Made by a program: the position numbers and the translations under genes. Positions 1 to 6,030 of a stretch of DNA of 19,669 nucleotides are shown here, piece by piece. The number at the start of each line of letters is the position of its first letter. The stretch's first letter is position 1. Source of the DNA: BMS3ABIN04 sp965554225 (lineage in GTDB: Bacteria; Bacteroidota; Ignavibacteria; Ignavibacteriales; Melioribacteraceae); assembly GCA_965554225.1 (NCBI GenBank), contig CBEVZC010000051.1, forward strand, positions 1 to 19,669, read 5' to 3'. Under the pieces are notes generated by a model, which did not search any database, had not been told where the DNA came from, and saw only the letters and a list, made by a program, of their open reading frames with translations.

Positions 1-7
1 TAAACCT

Positions 8-1516
8 TTGTTAACTCTAAGTATGATAGTAAAAAATGAAGAAAAATATCTTCGCAGATGTTTAGAATCTGTAAAAGATATTGCAGATGAAATTGTAATT
101 GTCGATACCGGTTCTACGGACAAAACCTTAGAAATTGCCGAAAGATACGGCGCTAATATTTTTCATTTCGATTGGGTGGATGATTTTTCCGCAGCTCGTA
201 ATTTTGCGCTTTCAAAATCCAACGGTAATTGGATTTTATATTTAGATGCAGATGAACAATTAAATCCGGATTCAGTTAGAGAACTAAAAACAATCATTAA
301 TAAACAAGACAAGTTAGGTGTTAATTGTACCGTTACTAATTTAGATGATTATTCCGGCAATGTAAGAAAAATGAATTATATCCGTCTATTCAGAAATGCC
401 GATAAAATTCATTTTGAAGGTAAAGCTCATGAGCAAATACAAAATTCATTAGTAAAATCCGGGTATAAAATTATTCAGTCTAAAATAGAGATAGTTCATC
501 ATGGATATAATTTGCCAAAGGAAGAATTAAAGCATAAAGCCGAACGTAACTTAAAACTTCTTCTGTCAGATTACGAAATAACAAAAAATTCTTATTGTGC
601 TTATCAACTTGCAAATACTTATTCTGTTTTGGATAAGCGTGAAAAAGCTTTGCAATTCTATAAAGAAGCACTTAGGGACAAAAATCTGCCTGTTGAATAT
701 CGATCTGTTTGCTTTCTACAGTTGGCTGATGATAAAATGCGAAACGGAGACCTTAAAGAAGCTCGTGATCTAGTGAAAGAAGGCTTGGCTTTTGACAAAA
801 CAAGTATAAATTTAATGATGCTTGGCTCACAAATATTCGGCAGTTTAAACAACTATAGTGAAGCAATAAAATTATGTAAAGGGGCACTCAAATTTAATGA
901 TTCAAAACTTAAAAATAATTCGATTAATAAGAACTTTGATATTTCTATTAAACCCAAAAAAATTCTGTACCAGGGGCTTTTGCTTTCACTTAAGGGCAGC
1001 GACAGTAAGTCGTTTTACTTATTCTTGAATGAATTGGAAAAATTGAACGGAGAAAGAAAATTTGAAAGAACTTTGATATTGGAATTAATGAACAATGAAA
1101 GTATTGATAAAAATGACATTGATTTTCTTAAAAATATAATTGATGATGAAAACTTAGAATTTTATTTAATATTATTATCGTCTTATAATAAACAGCAAGA
1201 AAAACTATCCATTTTAAATTCGTTGGAAAACAGATTTAATAACAACTCGAAATATTTAGTTCAAATTGGATTAGCATATTATGAAAAGAATGATTTAAAG
1301 AAGGCACAGGAATATTTTGAACTTTCGCTCGAACAGCAAGAAAAGAACCCTTCGACAGTATTTTATCTGGCTTCAATTTATTTAAGTACTAATAATATAA
1401 ATAAGTTGATTAGATTAATCGAATTTGCTAATACAACTTTTAAGGATAATAGAATAGTTCAGGAAAAACTGCAAGTACTTATTGGTAAAATTAAACCTCT
1501 TCTTGAAAATGTGTAA
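8..1516 (+). CDS. Family 2 glycosyltransferase with C-terminal TPR-like repeats (5' end possibly outside window)
   Basis: Predicted cytoplasmic GT-A fold glycosyltransferase. The N-terminal part (about residues 1-190) has the GT2 signatures: MIVKNEE at 6-12, the nucleotide-sugar motif VDTGSTD at 32-38, and the metal-binding DAD at 80-82. The remaining 300 residues are helical, with TPR-like blocks (for example around 195-235 and 405-450), an arrangement common in GT2 proteins of this type. The TTG at 8 is only a provisional start: no Shine-Dalgarno is visible and the frame stays open to the window edge. The ATG at 23 would cut into the first beta strand of the fold, so the true start may lie upstream. 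It lies 183 bases before flagellin on the same strand, so a role in glycosylating flagellin is plausible but inferred; acceptor and sugar are unknown. Confidence 0.85.
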   Translation: MLTLSMIVKNEEKYLRRCLESVKDIADEIVIVDTGSTDKTLEIAERYGANIFHFDWVDDFSAARNFALSKSNGNWILYLDADEQLNPDSVRELKTIINKQDKLGVNCTVTNLDDYSGNVRKMNYIRLFRNADKIHFEGKAHEQIQNSLVKSGYKIIQSKIEIVHHGYNLPKEELKHKAERNLKLLLSDYEITKNSYCAYQLANTYSVLDKREKALQFYKEALRDKNLPVEYRSVCFLQLADDKMRNGDLKEARDLVKEGLAFDKTSINLMMLGSQIFGSLNNYSEAIKLCKGALKFNDSKLKNNSINKNFDISIKPKKILYQGLLLSLKGSDSKSFYLFLNELEKLNGERKFERTLILELMNNESIDKNDIDFLKNIIDDENLEFYLILLSSYNKQQEKLSILNSLENRFNNNSKYLVQIGLAYYEKNDLKKAQEYFELSLEQQEKNPSTVFYLASIYLSTNNINKLIRLIEFANTTFKDNRIVQEKLQVLIGKIKPLLENV

Positions 1517-1549
1517 TCACAAAAGCAAATCCCCGTAATAACAAAACTC

Positions 1550-1576
1550 TAAACTTTTTATTTAAGCCTGCGATAA
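1550..1576 (+). promoter_or_regulatory. Sigma-28 (FliA-type) promoter of flagellin
   Basis: TAAACTTT at 1550-1557, exactly 11 bases, then TGCGATAA at 1569-1576. The sigma-28 consensus is TAAAGTTT-N11-GCCGATAA, so this is 7/8 and 6/8 with exact spacing. Transcription would start near 1583, giving a leader of about 115 bases before the flagellin ATG. The presence of flgM four genes downstream supports a FliA/FlgM circuit. The sigma factor itself is not in the window. Confidence 0.8.
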
Positions 1577-1602
1577 TGTAGCTGAGAAAAAAAATAACTT
1601 AG

Positions 1603-1621
1603 ACCGGTTAGGAGGGCTGGT
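1603..1621 (+). promoter_or_regulatory. Leader hairpin 1 with GGA in the loop (possible CsrA site)
   Basis: ACCGG (1603-1607) pairs with CTGGT (1617-1621), including one G-U pair, around a 9-base loop TTAGGAGGG. The loop shows AGGAGG but starts no gene, so it is not a working ribosome binding site. It shares GGANG with the CsrA core but lacks the preceding CA. This is the weakest of the three leader hairpins. Confidence 0.35.
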
Positions 1622-1646
1622 AAACTAATTAAATTTTTATTTAAAC

Positions 1647-1668
1647 AATCAAGCAGGGAGGCTTGATT
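1647..1668 (+). promoter_or_regulatory. Leader hairpin 2 with CANGGANG core (probable CsrA site)
   Basis: AATCAAGC (1647-1654) and GCTTGATT (1661-1668) are a perfect 8-bp stem with the six-base loop AGGGAG. Read through the loop, CAGGGAGG (1654-1661) fits the CsrA/RsmA core CANGGANG, with GGA presented in a hexaloop, the arrangement CsrA prefers. It sits about 30 bases upstream of the flagellin start. There is no T-run after it, so it is not a terminator. Confidence 0.5.
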
Positions 1669-1682
1669 AAAACTAATAACAA

Positions 1683-1698
1683 TAAACACGGAGGTTTA
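1683..1698 (+). promoter_or_regulatory. Flagellin ribosome binding site inside a small hairpin; perfect CsrA-type core
   Basis: TAAAC (1683-1687) can pair with GTTTA (1694-1698) around the loop ACGGAG. The stretch ACACGGAGGT (1686-1695) matches the CsrA consensus ACANGGANGT at every fixed position, and its GGAGG (1690-1694) is also the Shine-Dalgarno, 5 bases before the ATG at 1700. Binding of CsrA here would block ribosome loading, as at the hag leader of Bacillus. The regulator is inferred; the motif and stem are visible. Confidence 0.55.
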
Positions 1699-1699
1699 A

Positions 1700-2587
1700 A
1701 TGTCCACACAATCATTTAGAATTAACACAAACGTTGGTGCTCTTAGAGCTTATAATGCATTAGCAAAATTAAACACTATGGCTCAAAAATCTCAACTTCG
1801 TTTAGCTTCTCAAAAGAGAATAAACAGGGTTGGTGATGATACATCGGGTTTTAACGTTGGTAAATCTTTAGATACTAAAGTAACTCTTATGCAGTCGGCT
1901 CAAAGAAATGTTGGCTCTGCACAAGACATGCTTGCAACGGCTGAAAGTCAGTTAATTAGTATTAAAGACATGATTACACAAATAAAGGGTAAAATTGCCG
2001 ATTCCGCTAACCCTGTAAATGACAGTTCCGCAATAGCAAAAGATATAGTTGCTATCGGTAAAGAAATTGAAAGTGCATTTGCACAAACCAAATTTAATGA
2101 TACTACATTACTTGAATCTGTTTCCGGTGGAGCCGGTGCAGGATTTACTTTCCAAACCGGTGCAGGTACTAGTGATACAATTGCCATTACTTATGGAACT
2201 GACGGTAGTAAAGATCTAGTTGGTAGTACAAATACCGGTGATGGGGTTGCCTCTGGACTTGGAGCTGAAGTCGCAGCAGCTTTAGATGCCATTGTAGGAG
2301 TCACCGATGCAACAAGCATCGCAGCTCTTAGTCTTACAGATTTTCAATCGGCAGTTGATGGTTCACTTGGTGCAATTGGTAATTATACCCAAAGGTTAAA
2401 TGCCAAAGAAGACTTCTTAAATGCTGCGATCTTAAATTCTCAATCGGCTTATAGTAGATTATTCGATGCCGATATGGCTAAGGAGCAGTTGAATTCAACA
2501 AAATCTCAAATAGGAGCGCAAGCAGCTTCTGCAATGTTTTCCCAGTTGAATTTAGCTCCGCAGCAAGTATTGCAGTTATTTAGATAA
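1700..2587 (+). CDS. fliC: Flagellin (filament protein)
   Basis: Main structural protein of the flagellar filament, secreted through the flagellar type III apparatus. The 295-residue product has the conserved N-terminal D0/D1 helices (INTNVGALRAYNALAKLN near residue 8; SQLRLASQKRIN near 31) and the conserved C-terminal segment (SRLFDADMAKEQ near 250, ending QQVLQLFR). Only a short Gly/Ala/Thr/Ser-rich variable part separates them (about 140-230), so the surface domain is minimal. The usual DDAAG motif of helix D1 reads DDTSG here. The ATG is set by GGAGG at 1690-1694. It has its own sigma-28 promoter and is followed by a strong palindrome, so it is probably made largely as a single-gene transcript. 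Ser/Thr residues in the variable part could be glycosylated by the upstream transferase. Confidence 0.96.
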   Translation: MSTQSFRINTNVGALRAYNALAKLNTMAQKSQLRLASQKRINRVGDDTSGFNVGKSLDTKVTLMQSAQRNVGSAQDMLATAESQLISIKDMITQIKGKIADSANPVNDSSAIAKDIVAIGKEIESAFAQTKFNDTTLLESVSGGAGAGFTFQTGAGTSDTIAITYGTDGSKDLVGSTNTGDGVASGLGAEVAAALDAIVGVTDATSIAALSLTDFQSAVDGSLGAIGNYTQRLNAKEDFLNAAILNSQSAYSRLFDADMAKEQLNSTKSQIGAQAASAMFSQLNLAPQQVLQLFR

Positions 2588-2606
2588 TGGTTAAACCTAT
2601 TATTAT

Positions 2607-2632
2607 GCTCTTCCGGTAATTACCGGAAGAGC
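2607..2632 (+). terminator. Perfect palindrome after flagellin (terminator or mRNA 3' stabiliser)
   Basis: GCTCTTCCGG (2607-2616) pairs perfectly with CCGGAAGAGC (2623-2632) around TAATTA, a 26-base palindrome starting 20 bases after the flagellin stop. The following bases are AT-rich (TTATTAAATTCTT) but not a clean T-run, so termination may be partial. That would give abundant flagellin mRNA with some read-through into fliS and fliD. Confidence 0.65.
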
Positions 2633-2668
2633 TTATTAAATTCTTATATTGAACAATAAAGGTGAACA

Positions 2669-3010
2669 ATGTATCAATCTTCGGCATTATTAAGACAAAA
2701 TTATCAAATGGGCGGCGCTTCTACTTATCTGGCAAATGAATTGCTGGAAGCTGCTCCTGAAAAATTACTATTAAAAGTTTATGATTATGCAATAGCAAAT
2801 AGTATAAAATGTAATTTGGAAAATACTAATAAAGCAATAAATCTTCTATCATCAGCTCTAAGATATGATAATGAAGAATCACAACAAATTTCTGTAGGAT
2901 TAAAAAGACTATATGACTTTTGCCAGGATCAAATGAGAAATAAAAATTACGAGTTGGTAACTAATATTTTAACCGAGCTGAGAGAGACCTGGTTAAAAAT
3001 ATTACAGTAA
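2669..3010 (+). CDS. fliS: Flagellar export chaperone FliS
   Basis: FliS binds the C-terminal helix of newly made flagellin in the cytoplasm and prevents early polymerisation before export. The 113-residue helical protein carries the family signature near residues 26-42 (LEAAPEKLLLKVYDYAI, compare the usual TASPEKLLLMLYDGAI) and the closing helix LRETWLKIL. It is a little shorter than typical FliS (about 125-135). The ATG at 2669 follows AAAGGTG at 2658-2664. Position directly between fliC and fliD is the classic arrangement. In species with CsrA control of flagellin, FliS and FliW compete for flagellin, which fits the leader hairpins upstream. Confidence 0.9.
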   Translation: MYQSSALLRQNYQMGGASTYLANELLEAAPEKLLLKVYDYAIANSIKCNLENTNKAINLLSSALRYDNEESQQISVGLKRLYDFCQDQMRNKNYELVTNILTELRETWLKILQ

Positions 3011-3015
3011 ATTAA

Positions 3016-3038
3016 ATAACTTCTTGGGAGGGAGTTAT
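3016..3038 (+). promoter_or_regulatory. Hairpin holding the fliD ribosome binding site in its loop
   Basis: ATAACT (3016-3021) pairs with AGTTAT (3033-3038) around TCTTGGGAGGG. The Shine-Dalgarno GGGAGGG (3026-3032) is in the loop, and the first two bases of the start codon (3037-3038) form the end of the stem. Stem opening could set fliD translation. The loop contains GGANG, a partial CsrA core. The stem has only one G-C pair, so stability is low. Confidence 0.35.
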
Positions 3039-4443
3039 GGATCTTTTAAGTACATCTGGAATAGACAAGTTAATCTCAAATTTCCGTTACTATGAGCGGA
3101 GTAGAAGGATTACGCCTCTTGAACAGAGAAAAACAAAAATATCAAATTTATCTTCGGCATGGTCCGATTTAAATACTAAATTAACTTCTTTTAGATCGGA
3201 ACTTGACGGGCTTAAAAGTACTGAGGGTAATTCGGTTTTCGATGCTAAAATGGTTGAACTTTCCAGTTCCGATTACTTTTCTGCAACTGCAACAAGTAGT
3301 GCGGCAATCGGTGCATACACAATGACGGTTGATCAATTAGCACAGTTTGATAATGTAGTATCAGATACAAAAACTTCGGATTCCGCATCAGGCGTACAGG
3401 CAGGTACTCTTTCTTTTAGGGTCCAATCTGGTGCTTTTGATAGCACTATAGAGATTACAACGACCGGTTCCGAAACGTATAAAGAACTTATGGAAAAAAT
3501 AAGTACTGCAATTAACGATGCCAGTGATGGTTCTATTGCAGCTTCGGCATTTTCACCTACAACCGATCAGTCAAAGTTGAGTATTGCAGCTCAGAATAGC
3601 GGTAAGGATAATGAAATAACGCTTTCCGATGTAAGCGGTAATGCTTTGGCATCTGTAGGACTAAACTTGTCATCACGTGTAGCAGCTGGCACTGATGGAT
3701 CGGCAGGTTATGTTTATGCGGAAAGCGAATTAAATTCGAAAATGACCTTTAACGGAATTTCGGTTGAAAGAAATTCTAATACAGTAGACGACTTAATCAG
3801 CGGAGTTACTTTAATTCTTAAGGAAAAAATGGATACAGGTGTCCCGCGCGTAAATATAATGATTAAAAATGATGTAAATAAAGTTAAAGAAAAAGTAAAG
3901 AGTTTTATTAGTTCATTTAATACGGCGTATAATTACTTAAAGGATAATTACAATTCTACAAAAGATAAAAGAGCGGTTTTCACAGGAAATAGTACAGCTT
4001 CTAATTTAAAACAATTATTGATATCGCAAGTATCGTCACAAGTTGAAGGGCTGCCCAGTGGTGATTTGAGTTTTCTTTCCGATATAGGAATATCTTTTGA
4101 CCCCAGCACAGGGTTAACATTATCCGACGAATCGAAACTTAATGATGCGGCATCTGCAACTCCCGACCAAGTACAGGCGTTGTTTAATTCAACTAACGGG
4201 ATAGCGACGAAGCTTTTTAATACCGCAGATAATTATACTAAAACGGATGGTATTATATTTCACATTACCGATTCTTATGATAGTACAGTTTCGTATCTTT
4301 CTGATAAAATTACTTCAAGGAATGAAAATATAGATAAGCAAGCTACTATTCAAAGAAAGAAATATGAGCAGCTCCAAACACAATTATCGACTTTAATGAA
4401 TAATTATAATTACTTCCAGCAAATAGCACAAGGGACTTTCTAA
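3037..4443 (+). CDS. fliD: Flagellar filament cap / hook-associated protein 2 (FliD)
   Basis: FliD forms the cap at the tip of the filament and helps flagellin subunits fold into place. The 468-residue protein has the N-terminal FliD pattern (GIDKLISN near residue 9, then ITPLEQRKTKISNLSSAWSD), the central hook-domain part (TMTVDQLAQFDNV near 96), and the C-terminal FliD domain ending in a coiled-coil (about 425-460) with YNYFQQIAQGTF at the terminus. Length is within the range for compact FliD proteins. The start at 3037 follows GGGAGGG at 3026-3032. It lies 26 bases after fliS and 2 bases before the next gene, so it is in an operon with fliS, the FliT-like gene and flgM. Confidence 0.94.
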   Translation: MDLLSTSGIDKLISNFRYYERSRRITPLEQRKTKISNLSSAWSDLNTKLTSFRSELDGLKSTEGNSVFDAKMVELSSSDYFSATATSSAAIGAYTMTVDQLAQFDNVVSDTKTSDSASGVQAGTLSFRVQSGAFDSTIEITTTGSETYKELMEKISTAINDASDGSIAASAFSPTTDQSKLSIAAQNSGKDNEITLSDVSGNALASVGLNLSSRVAAGTDGSAGYVYAESELNSKMTFNGISVERNSNTVDDLISGVTLILKEKMDTGVPRVNIMIKNDVNKVKEKVKSFISSFNTAYNYLKDNYNSTKDKRAVFTGNSTASNLKQLLISQVSSQVEGLPSGDLSFLSDIGISFDPSTGLTLSDESKLNDAASATPDQVQALFNSTNGIATKLFNTADNYTKTDGIIFHITDSYDSTVSYLSDKITSRNENIDKQATIQRKKYEQLQTQLSTLMNNYNYFQQIAQGTF

Positions 4444-4445
4444 AA

Positions 4446-4778
4446 ATGGATGTTTTGGATGCGGAAATAAAAAGAATGGAAACTTATTTGGATAATGTGG
4501 AAAACTCATTTACAAATTTACAAGAAGATAATTTTGATAGTTGTATGGAGAGAATTAAGATTAATATTAGTAAATTTGAACATACAAGGAACGAACTTAT
4601 TATAAATAATTCTCGGGAACTATTGAGACGCAGATCACAAGAGCTGGGTCAGAAGGTTAAACAAATCTATCGGAGATTCGATAATGTTATTAAAGAAAAG
4701 AAAAGTGAACAGGATAAATTAAAGTCCTTGCTTTTAGATTCGTTAAATCAAAAAAAGTTAAACAACTATAAAAGGTGA
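4446..4778 (+). CDS. Small coiled-coil protein in fliT position (putative FliT-like flagellar chaperone)
   Basis: The product is 110 residues, charged, almost entirely helical in composition, with no membrane segment or signal peptide. It begins two bases after the fliD stop and ends four bases before flgM. Helical stretches run about 1-45 and 55-105, the latter with a basic RRRSQELGQKVKQ patch and a Lys-rich end. Size, helicity and place match FliT, the cytoplasmic export chaperone of FliD, but no FliT signature can be recognised by eye and FliT diverges strongly between phyla. It could equally be an unrelated flagellar accessory protein. The gene is real, given the tight spacing on both sides; the function is inferred from context only. 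Confidence 0.7.
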   Translation: MDVLDAEIKRMETYLDNVENSFTNLQEDNFDSCMERIKINISKFEHTRNELIINNSRELLRRRSQELGQKVKQIYRRFDNVIKEKKSEQDKLKSLLLDSLNQKKLNNYKR

Positions 4779-4782
4779 AATC

Positions 4783-5043
4783 GTGCAAGTAAATGGAGTG
4801 GGAAACAATATTAACCGTTTGCATGAGCAATACAAACAAAACAGCAAACATAAAAATGTTAAGCAGAAAAACTCAACTGACAAGATAGAAATATCAGAGG
4901 AGGCAAAACAGCTTCAAGCACAAAATGTTGATGCTCAGGAAATTACTAAAGTTAGAGATAAGATCGATAACGGATTTTATAATTCAGACGAAGTACTGAA
5001 TAAAGTCGCAGATAAAATATTAAAAGAGTTTGATAAAGAATAA
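4783..5043 (+). CDS. flgM: Anti-sigma-28 factor FlgM
   Basis: FlgM binds and inhibits the flagellar sigma factor FliA until the hook-basal body is complete, then is exported through it. The 86-residue protein matches the family: a flexible polar N-terminal half rich in Asn, Gln and Lys; the motif KIEISEEAKQLQ at about 34-45; and the C-terminal sigma-binding helices with VRDKIDNGFYN followed by KVADKIL. The start is GTG at 4783, set by AAAGGTG at 4771-4777, which overlaps the stop of the preceding gene. A rho-independent hairpin follows at once. With the sigma-28 promoter before flagellin, it indicates the usual checkpoint that delays filament protein synthesis. Confidence 0.88.
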   Translation: MQVNGVGNNINRLHEQYKQNSKHKNVKQKNSTDKIEISEEAKQLQAQNVDAQEITKVRDKIDNGFYNSDEVLNKVADKILKEFDKE

Positions 5044-5056
5044 TATTTTATTTTAA

Positions 5057-5079
5057 GGGTCGGACCATTTTCCCGACCC
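5057..5079 (+). terminator. Terminator hairpin after flgM
   Basis: GGGTCGG (5057-5063) pairs with CCGACCC (5073-5079), a 7-bp GC-rich stem with a 9-base loop, 13 bases after the flgM stop. The following bases (CTAATTTCCTT) form only a weak T-tract. It marks the end of the fliS-fliD-flgM unit. Confidence 0.7.
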
Positions 5080-5166
5080 CTAATTTCCTTCCGTTAAAAC
5101 TTACCTTAAGGGATACATTTTAAAAAAAATCGAAAAATCTATTTATAAAATTTTAATTAAAATACT

Positions 5167-5178
5167 TTCAATATTGAA
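5167..5178. promoter_or_regulatory. 12-base palindrome (possible operator)
   Basis: TTCAATATTGAA is a perfect palindrome in the 267-base gap between flgM and the kinase gene, about 50 bases upstream of a candidate promoter. Such short AT-rich palindromes arise by chance in this composition, so the call is weak. Confidence 0.2.
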
Positions 5179-5228
5179 GGTTATATATCTGAATATCTCT
5201 ATCAAATTACGGATTTCTTTTTTCATGT

Positions 5229-5257
5229 TTGCAAGTTATTTTCAAATTAGCTAAAAT
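5229..5257 (+). promoter_or_regulatory. Candidate housekeeping promoter of the two-component pair
   Basis: TTGCAA at 5229-5234, exactly 17 bases, then TAAAAT at 5252-5257, about 50 bases before the kinase start. This is 4/6 and 5/6 to the sigma-70 consensus. The whole gap is very AT-rich, so a chance match is possible. Together with the terminator at 5057-5079 it suggests the kinase/regulator pair is transcribed apart from the flagellar unit. Confidence 0.35.
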
Positions 5258-5310
5258 ACAATAGTTAAAATATTTATTTTAATAAGCTTGATGAATGAGG
5301 GGCCCTATTC

Positions 5311-6030
5311 TTGAATGAAATCCACAATAATAAATTAAAAATCCTTGGAAAATTAGCTGCTAGTCTGGCGCACGAAATTCGTAATCCGCTTTCTGCACTA
5401 AAATTAAACTTAGAGTATTTGAATATGTCAATCGACAATTTTTCAAAGGAAGATGCCGAGTGTATTCAAGCTTCGCTTGATGCAGTTGAGAGGATACAAA
5501 TTTTGGTTGACAATACATTAGCGTTTTCCAGAAAACCAAAAGATGATCTTGGAACTTATGAACTAAATTATATTGCAAAACAAGCAATTCAAATGATCCA
5601 GAGCAATGCAAATAGAAAAGGTATAAAGATTGTTACTGCATTTAGTTCCCAGATACCGAGACTGAAATTTAATAAGGATAAAATATTACAGGTTATCTTA
5701 AATTTGTTAAGCAATGCTTTAGATGCAAGTCCGGCTAATAGTCAAGTTTTGATTTCCACTTATTTGAACAATAATAATTTAGTAGTCTTAGAAATAAAAG
5801 ATGAAGGTACGGGAATTAAAGAAGGAGATAAGGACAAAGTATTCAGCGATTTTTATACGAGTAAGGATAAAGGAACAGGATTGGGACTAAGCGTGAGCAA
5901 AGGTCTTCTTAAAGAACATGGAGCTGACGTAATGTTTGAGAGCGAGTTAGGAGTAGGGACAAAATTCTTTATCATTTTTCCAAAATCATTAATCGAGGAT
6001 GAGCATGGTACCGAAACTATTAATAGTTGA
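5311..6030 (+). CDS. Soluble sensor histidine kinase without an input domain (NtrB/FlgS-like)
   Basis: Cytoplasmic two-component kinase of 239 residues comprising only the catalytic core. The dimerisation/phospho-acceptor H-box is at 20-26 (AHEIRNP, phosphorylated His21). The ATP-binding domain shows the N-box NLLSNALDA at 131-139, the G1 box DEGTGI from 164 and the G2 box GTGLGL at 188-193. There is no membrane segment and no PAS, GAF or HAMP domain, so the signal must come from a partner protein. The start is TTG at 5311, preceded by GAGGGG at 5297-5302; nearby ATGs at 5291 and 5295 run into stops. The gene overlaps the response regulator, its evident partner. Its place beside flagellar genes recalls FlgS, which senses the flagellar export apparatus, but that role is inferred. 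Confidence 0.9.
   Translation: MNEIHNNKLKILGKLAASLAHEIRNPLSALKLNLEYLNMSIDNFSKEDAECIQASLDAVERIQILVDNTLAFSRKPKDDLGTYELNYIAKQAIQMIQSNANRKGIKIVTAFSSQIPRLKFNKDKILQVILNLLSNALDASPANSQVLISTYLNNNNLVVLEIKDEGTGIKEGDKDKVFSDFYTSKDKGTGLGLSVSKGLLKEHGADVMFESELGVGTKFFIIFPKSLIEDEHGTETINS

Noticed and set aside
2592..2619. Second sigma-28 promoter before fliS (TAAA, then TCCGGTAA)
   Set aside because: The spacing is one base too long, the -35 part is poor, and the -10 part lies inside the flagellin terminator palindrome that explains it better.
5044..5310. Sigma-54 promoter before the two-component pair
   Set aside because: No GG-N10-GC arrangement with TGGC/TTGC character was found; a sigma-70-like pair fits better.
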